A stretch of DNA of 53,979 bases, from contig JALHPV010000007.1 in assembly GCA_022842285.1 (NCBI GenBank), positions 1 to 53,979 on the forward strand, written 5' to 3'. The position numbers and the translations under genes are program-made. Shown piece after piece: positions 50,035 through 53,979 of the stretch. The stretch comes from Kofleriaceae bacterium (lineage in GTDB: Bacteria > Myxococcota_A > Polyangia > Haliangiales > Haliangiaceae). The notes under the pieces are model-generated. The model did not search any database. It saw only the letters and a program-made list of their open reading frames with translations, and was not told the DNA's origin. Numbering within the stretch: the first letter of the stretch is position 1; every line of letters starts with the position of its first letter.

Positions 50035-52180
50035 GCGCGAGGTACAGGCGGGCGAGGTCGTACTCGGCGTCGAACACGCCGCGAGCGGCGACGGCCTGCT
50101 CCAGCAGCTTGCGGGCGCCGGCCGAGGTCTTCGCCTCGGGCGCGAGACCCAGGACGGCGCCGTAGAACGCGAGCTCGCCCTGCTGCGGTCCCGTCGTCGC
50201 GCCCTTCGCGAGGTCGGCGTAGGGCAGGGTGCCCACGGCCGCTTGCGCGAGGCGCTCGTACCAGAGGTCGCCGGTGCGGCCCGCGAGGTAGGCGCGCGCC
50301 TGCGGATCCTCCGGGGCCCGCTGGCGGCGGGCGTGCGCCACGATCCAGAGGCTGGTGTACGTCTTGTAGACCTCGGGGACCCCCGGCTCACCGAGGGCGC
50401 GATGGAAGGCATCGACGGCATCGGTGACGCGGTCACTCTGGAGAAAGAACACGACGGCGCCGGCAGCGACGCCCGGGCTGGCCGGCGCGAGGTCGACGGC
50501 CGCGTGCACGAGGTTCGCGGCGCGCTCGGGGTCGCCGAGCCACCACATGCAGCGGCCGCTATCGAGCAGACGCTCGGCCTGGATCGCGGGGGGCAGGTCC
50601 TTGGCGTCGCCGAGGGACGCCCAGGTCCGCAGGGCGGTCAGGAACCGCTCCCCCGCGTCGTCGGCGCGACCGGACCGACGCAGGGCCTCGGCGTCGAGGC
50701 GCTCGAGCTTGGCGCGGCGATAGCGGTCACCGGTGGTCTGATCGCCGAGCACATCGAGCGCGGCGCTCGCCCAGCGGTCGGCGTCCTCGAGCTCGTCGAC
50801 CTGGACGGCGATGGTGGTGAGTGCCTCGAAGGCGTCGATGGACGGTGCGCGCTCGAGGGAGGCGGTGAGCGATTCGCGGCCCGGTTCGATCATGCCCTGG
50901 CTCGCGAGACCTCGCCCGAGGGCGGTCTCGGCGATGGCGGCGGCTTGCTGCCACGACGGGTGCGGGCGGAGCTTCGCCGCGGCCGCGGTGAACTCGACGA
51001 CCTCCCGCCAGGCGGCCTCGGCCGCGTGCGGCCGGCCTCCGGTGGCCAGGCGACCGATGCGATCGGCGTAGAGCTTGCCGAGGCGAAGTACGCTCGTCGG
51101 GTCCGGGGCGCCCGCCTGGGCGAGCCGGCGCTCGTAGAGAGAGATGGCGAGGTCTCCGCGGCCGACCGCTCGCGCATCGTCGGCGGCGCCTTGCACGAGC
51201 CCGACGGCATCGGGCCACTTCGTGAGGCCCGCCAGCTCGACGGCGAGCGCGCCTCCGGGATCGGGGGCGTCCTCGTCGATGCGCATCGCGCTCGCGAGAT
51301 CGGCATAGGCGCCAGGCGTGGGCTGCGCGGCGACGACCTCCGCGCGTACGGTGAGCTCGCGCGAGAGGCCGATGCTCGCCGGGGCCATCCGCGTGTAGTG
51401 ACGATGCAGCTCCTCGATCCGGCCGGCGCGCGCCAGGACACCGGCGAGGCGCTGCGCCGTCACGAGGATGTCCTGGTGGGTGCGGACGAGGCCAACCGAG
51501 CCGCCGCCTTGCTCGAGGATCGCCGAGACCACGTTCTGCCGCTCGACGAGCAGCGTGACGTAGCGGTCGACGAGCCAGGGTAGGGGCAGGCGCGTGGCGA
51601 CGGGGTCGAGGAGCTTGATCGGCTGCGAGCGCACCGCCGCCGCGCCGTACTCGGCGATGGCGAGGTCGTTGGCGTACCCGAGCACTTCGTCGAGCTCGGC
51701 GAGATGCTGGGTGCGTCCGGAGGCATCCACCTCGGCCAGCACGGCGAGGATCTGCACCGTCTGCTCGAGCAACCCGGCGCGGGCGAACCGTGCGCGGAGG
51801 TCCCGGAGCAGCGGCAGCTGCGTCCCGAGGTCGGTCCCGATCGCCGTCGGATCGGGGTGCCACAGCCCGACGAGCTCGTCGGAGAGGCGCGCGACGTCGT
51901 AGTCGCGGTTGTCGACCAAGGCATCGCGCAGGCGGCGGATCGTCGCGGCCGCGATCGTGCTGCGGAGCTGCGTGCGCTCGGCCCCCGGCGCCAGCAGCCA
52001 CAGCCGATCGATGGCAAGCTCGCGATCGCCTTCGTCTCGCAGCTCGAAGGGGGCGTCGGGCCAGCTCGCGGTCCGGGTGACACTGCCGCCGCAGCCGCTG
52101 ACCAGAAGGGCGCCGGCAACGAGCGCGGTGAAGGGCGCAGCGGCTCGACCGAGCGTCGCGAGCCAGCGATGCGCATGCAT
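50027..52180 (-). CDS. large TPR-repeat lipoprotein, first gene of the cytochrome conduit operon
   Basis: 717 aa. Signal MHAHRWLATLGRAAAPFTALVAGALLVSGC with lipobox VSGC. The rest is helical TPR-like repeats (LAIDRLWLLAPGAERTQL; DLAISLYERRLAQAG; DAVDAFHRALGEPG; ARKLLEQAVAARGVFDAEYDLARLYLA). TPR lipoproteins often assemble outer-membrane complexes, so a role in maturation or assembly of the multiheme conduit is reasonable by position but unproven. A TACACT box lies 6 nt before the ATG, only 14 bp from the divergent lysC box. Confidence 0.8.
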   Translation of the reverse strand: MHAHRWLATLGRAAAPFTALVAGALLVSGCGGSVTRTASWPDAPFELRDEGDRELAIDRLWLLAPGAERTQLRSTIAAATIRRLRDALVDNRDYDVARLSDELVGLWHPDPTAIGTDLGTQLPLLRDLRARFARAGLLEQTVQILAVLAEVDASGRTQHLAELDEVLGYANDLAIAEYGAAAVRSQPIKLLDPVATRLPLPWLVDRYVTLLVERQNVVSAILEQGGGSVGLVRTHQDILVTAQRLAGVLARAGRIEELHRHYTRMAPASIGLSRELTVRAEVVAAQPTPGAYADLASAMRIDEDAPDPGGALAVELAGLTKWPDAVGLVQGAADDARAVGRGDLAISLYERRLAQAGAPDPTSVLRLGKLYADRIGRLATGGRPHAAEAAWREVVEFTAAAAKLRPHPSWQQAAAIAETALGRGLASQGMIEPGRESLTASLERAPSIDAFEALTTIAVQVDELEDADRWASAALDVLGDQTTGDRYRRAKLERLDAEALRRSGRADDAGERFLTALRTWASLGDAKDLPPAIQAERLLDSGRCMWWLGDPERAANLVHAAVDLAPASPGVAAGAVVFFLQSDRVTDAVDAFHRALGEPGVPEVYKTYTSLWIVAHARRQRAPEDPQARAYLAGRTGDLWYERLAQAAVGTLPYADLAKGATTGPQQGELAFYGAVLGLAPEAKTSAGARKLLEQAVAARGVFDAEYDLARLYLAHE

Positions 52181-52186
52181 GAAGAC

Positions 52187-52192
52187 AGTGTA
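52187..52192 (-). promoter_or_regulatory. -10 box TACACT, 6 nt before ATG 52180
   Basis: Minus-strand TANNNT hexamer heading the cytochrome conduit operon; overlaps the plus-strand box at 52191 by two bases. Confidence 0.5.
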
Positions 52193-52196
52193 GAGT
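52191..52196 (+). promoter_or_regulatory. -10 box TAGAGT, 7 nt before GTG 52204
   Basis: Plus-strand TANNNT hexamer that covers the alternative GTG at 52195, so it favours GTG 52204 as the lysC start. Confidence 0.5.
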
Positions 52197-52203
52197 GCGA
52201 ACC

Positions 52204-53382
52204 GTGACTCCGACCGGAATCGTGGTTCAAAAGTATGGTGGCTCGTCTGTCGCAGACGCCGAGAAGATCAAGCTGGTAGCCGAGCGCATCGCTCGCACGA
52301 AGGCCGCCGGCAAGAAGGTCGTCGTCGTGGTCTCGGCGATGGGCAAGACCACGAACCAGCTCATCGAGAAGGCCAAGTCCGTGAGCCCGTCGCCGTCGCG
52401 CCGCGAGCTCGACATGCTCCTCACGTGCGGTGAGCGCGAGTCGATGGCGCTGCTCTCGATGGCGTGCACCGAGGCGGGCCTCGAGGCCATCTCGTTCACC
52501 GGCTCGCAGGCGGGCATCCTCACGAACGACCGCCACTCCGGCGCGCGCATCGTCGAGGTGCGCCCGTTCCGCGTCGAGGACGAGCTCGATCGCGGCAAGG
52601 TCGTCATCGTCGCCGGCTTCCAGGGCGTCTCGTACAAGCGCGAGATCACGACGCTCGGCCGTGGCGGATCCGATACGACTGCCGTCGCGCTGGCCGGGGC
52701 GCTCCGCGCCGACTACTGCGAAATCTGCTCGGACGTCGATGGCGTCTACTCGGCCGACCCGCGCGTCGTCGACGCCGCGCAGCTGCTCCACTCCATCAGC
52801 CACGACGAGATGCTCGAGCTCGCCGCCCAGGGCGCGAAGGTCCTCCACGACGCCTCCGTCGAGTTCGCCCGCCGGAGCGGCATCGCCCTCTACGCACGCG
52901 CGACCAACAAAGATGGTGGCGGCACGCGCATCGACTTCACCCCCGAGCGCGAGCGCATCGTCGCCGCGGTCACGGGCCAGAACAACCTCATCCGCGTCCG
53001 CGTCTCCGGTGGCGCGAATGTCGAGCACTGCCTCCAGATCCTGGAGACGGCCTCGATCCCGCTCACGCACCTCGACCTCGAAGGCAAAGAGCTCCGCGTG
53101 TGGTTCACCATCGCCGACGTCCCCGACTGGAGCGAGGTCCGCAAGCGCCTCGACAACGTCCTCGGTGACGGCATCGAGTTCGGTGAAGAAGGGGCGGTCA
53201 CGATCGTGGGCCACGGCATCGGCTCGAACCCCAGCGTCATCAACAAGGCGCGCACCTCCGCGGTCGGCGCCGGCGTGCCGCTCAACGCCGTCAGCGTCTC
53301 GCCGCTGCGCGTGACCCTCTGGTGCGACCGCCCGCACGTCGACAACCTCACGCGCGCGCTGCACAAGACCTTCGTGGAGTGA
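52204..53382 (+). CDS. lysC: aspartate kinase
   Basis: 392 aa from GTG 52204 (GTG 52195 would add three residues). Amino-acid-kinase domain: [11 protein letters not shown] at the start, [16 protein letters not shown], then [20 protein letters not shown] and [12 protein letters not shown], all classic aspartokinase sequences. The C-terminal ~130 residues form two ACT-type domains ([30 protein letters not shown]), the regulatory site for lysine or threonine. It phosphorylates aspartate in the first step toward Lys, Met and Thr. Single-function, with no homoserine dehydrogenase fusion. The next gene starts in overlap with this stop (TGATG). Confidence 0.96.
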   Translation: MTPTGIVVQKYGGSSVADAEKIKLVAERIARTKAAGKKVVVVVSAMGKTTNQLIEKAKSVSPSPSRRELDMLLTCGERESMALLSMACTEAGLEAISFTGSQAGILTNDRHSGARIVEVRPFRVEDELDRGKVVIVAGFQGVSYKREITTLGRGGSDTTAVALAGALRADYCEICSDVDGVYSADPRVVDAAQLLHSISHDEMLELAAQGAKVLHDASVEFARRSGIALYARATNKDGGGTRIDFTPERERIVAAVTGQNNLIRVRVSGGANVEHCLQILETASIPLTHLDLEGKELRVWFTIADVPDWSEVRKRLDNVLGDGIEFGEEGAVTIVGHGIGSNPSVINKARTSAVGAGVPLNAVSVSPLRVTLWCDRPHVDNLTRALHKTFVE

Positions 53383-53979
53383 TGTCGAAGACAAGGCTCG
53401 CGCGGCTCGTGCCGCACCTCGGTCGCCTGAGCCGGGCGACCCGCTGGCGTCGTTCGCGCGGTCGGCCTCGCGTGTGGGCGCACCGCGGCGACTCCGCGCA
53501 CTTCCCGGAGAACACGATGGCCGCCTTCGACGGCGCCGTCACCGCCGGGGCCGATGCTCTCGAGTTCGACGTCCGCTTCGACGCCGACAAGGAAGTCGTC
53601 GTGTTCCACGACGAGAAGCTCGAGCGCCTGTGCGGAGTCCCGGGCACGATGACGGAGACCTCGTCAGCCGCCCGCAAGCAGCTCCGCGTACGGGGCGAGC
53701 CTATCCCCACGCTCGCCGAGGTGCTCTCCGCCTTCGACATCGAGGTCGACGTCGAGATCAAGGCGAACCGCGTCGGCCGGATGGGCGAGCTCGTGGCCGC
53801 GACCGCCCGGATCATCCGGGACTCGGGACGCATGGATCAGGTGCTCGTCAGCTCGTTCGACCCGTTTGCCCTCGTCCAGATTCATCAGCACCTGCCGGAC
53901 GTGGCGCTCGCGTACCTGTTTCATGACGAGCAAGCCATCCCGATGCGCCGGGGCTGGATCGGCAACTGGACGGGCGCGT
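53382..53979 (+). CDS. glycerophosphodiester phosphodiesterase (C-terminus beyond window)
   Basis: 199 codons open to the window edge, from ATG 53382 sharing its A with the lysC stop. A basic N-terminus of about 30 residues precedes the GDPD domain. WAHRGDSAHFPENTMAAF contains the first catalytic His and the Glu metal ligand. GADALEFDVRFDADKEVVVFHDE supplies the E-x-D metal pair and second His (split here as GADALEFDVRF and VVVFHDE). EVDVEIKANR is the later Glu-x-Lys motif. It hydrolyses glycerophosphodiesters to glycerol-3-phosphate and an alcohol. No signal peptide, so cytoplasmic. Confidence 0.93.
   Translation, partial: MSKTRLARLVPHLGRLSRATRWRRSRGRPRVWAHRGDSAHFPENTMAAFDGAVTAGADALEFDVRFDADKEVVVFHDEKLERLCGVPGTMTETSSAARKQLRVRGEPIPTLAEVLSAFDIEVDVEIKANRVGRMGELVAATARIIRDSGRMDQVLVSSFDPFALVQIHQHLPDVALAYLFHDEQAIPMRRGWIGNWTGA

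Overview
The window is about 54 kb of very GC-rich DNA, roughly 70% G+C by eye. It is densely coded on both strands, with many 1- to 10-nt overlaps between stop and start codons. The gene content suggests a Myxococcota-type bacterium (Kofleriaceae or a relative). It carries two Hanks-type Ser/Thr kinases and many lipoproteins with acidic, Asp/Ala/Pro-rich linkers. It also has zinc-ribbon/Pro-Gln-rich membrane proteins, large TPR lipoproteins, a histone H1-like protein and an MCE/Mla lipid-transport system. This assignment is inferred from gene content; there is no rRNA in the window to confirm it.

Layout. 1-532: start of a 2Fe-2S/FAD oxidoreductase cut by the window edge. 658-5140: zinc-ribbon membrane protein, small lipoprotein and two MlaD-like MCE proteins. 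5140-6346: a RAYT-type transposase between palindromes. 6357-11547 (minus): a coupled operon of threonine aldolase, TPR lipoprotein, ATPase, permease, permease and ATPase. 11590-13887 (minus): secreted protein, flippase-like membrane protein and CpsB-like phosphatase. 13974-20848: a tandem pair of coiled-coil membrane proteins, two Ser/Thr kinases and a lipoprotein. 20916-23409: degenerate GAF-GGDEF protein and two lipoproteins. 23451-23522: tRNA-Cys. 23592-33610: PLD-like protein, M23-like lipoprotein, cysteine-less flavoprotein disulfide-reductase homologue, secreted hydrolases and a beta-propeller lipoprotein. 33626-34925: VOC-ArsR-AHSA1 operon with a perfect operator palindrome. 34990-41423: dehydrogenase, VOC protein, H1-like protein, two EamA transporters and lipoproteins. 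41514-44203: small secreted protein, ferritin-like protein, ECF sigma factor and FecR-like protein. 44204-52180 (minus): TPR lipoprotein, methyltransferase, 15-heme lipoprotein cytochrome, outer-membrane barrel, 18-heme cytochrome and small membrane protein. 52204-end: aspartate kinase and the start of a glycerophosphodiester phosphodiesterase.

Three observations stand out. First, the two Mla-type ATPases carry complementary defects: all three non-consensus motifs fall in one composite ATP site, predicting an asymmetric heteromeric lipid transporter. Second, a six-gene operon encodes what looks like a 33-heme porin-cytochrome conduit across the outer membrane. Third, 14 transcription-unit heads have a TANNNT hexamer only 6-8 nt before the start codon, which predicts widespread leaderless mRNAs. 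These include a 14-bp divergent junction where two such boxes overlap. A RAYT gene with three exact copies of a 14-bp palindromic core is a fourth clear signal.
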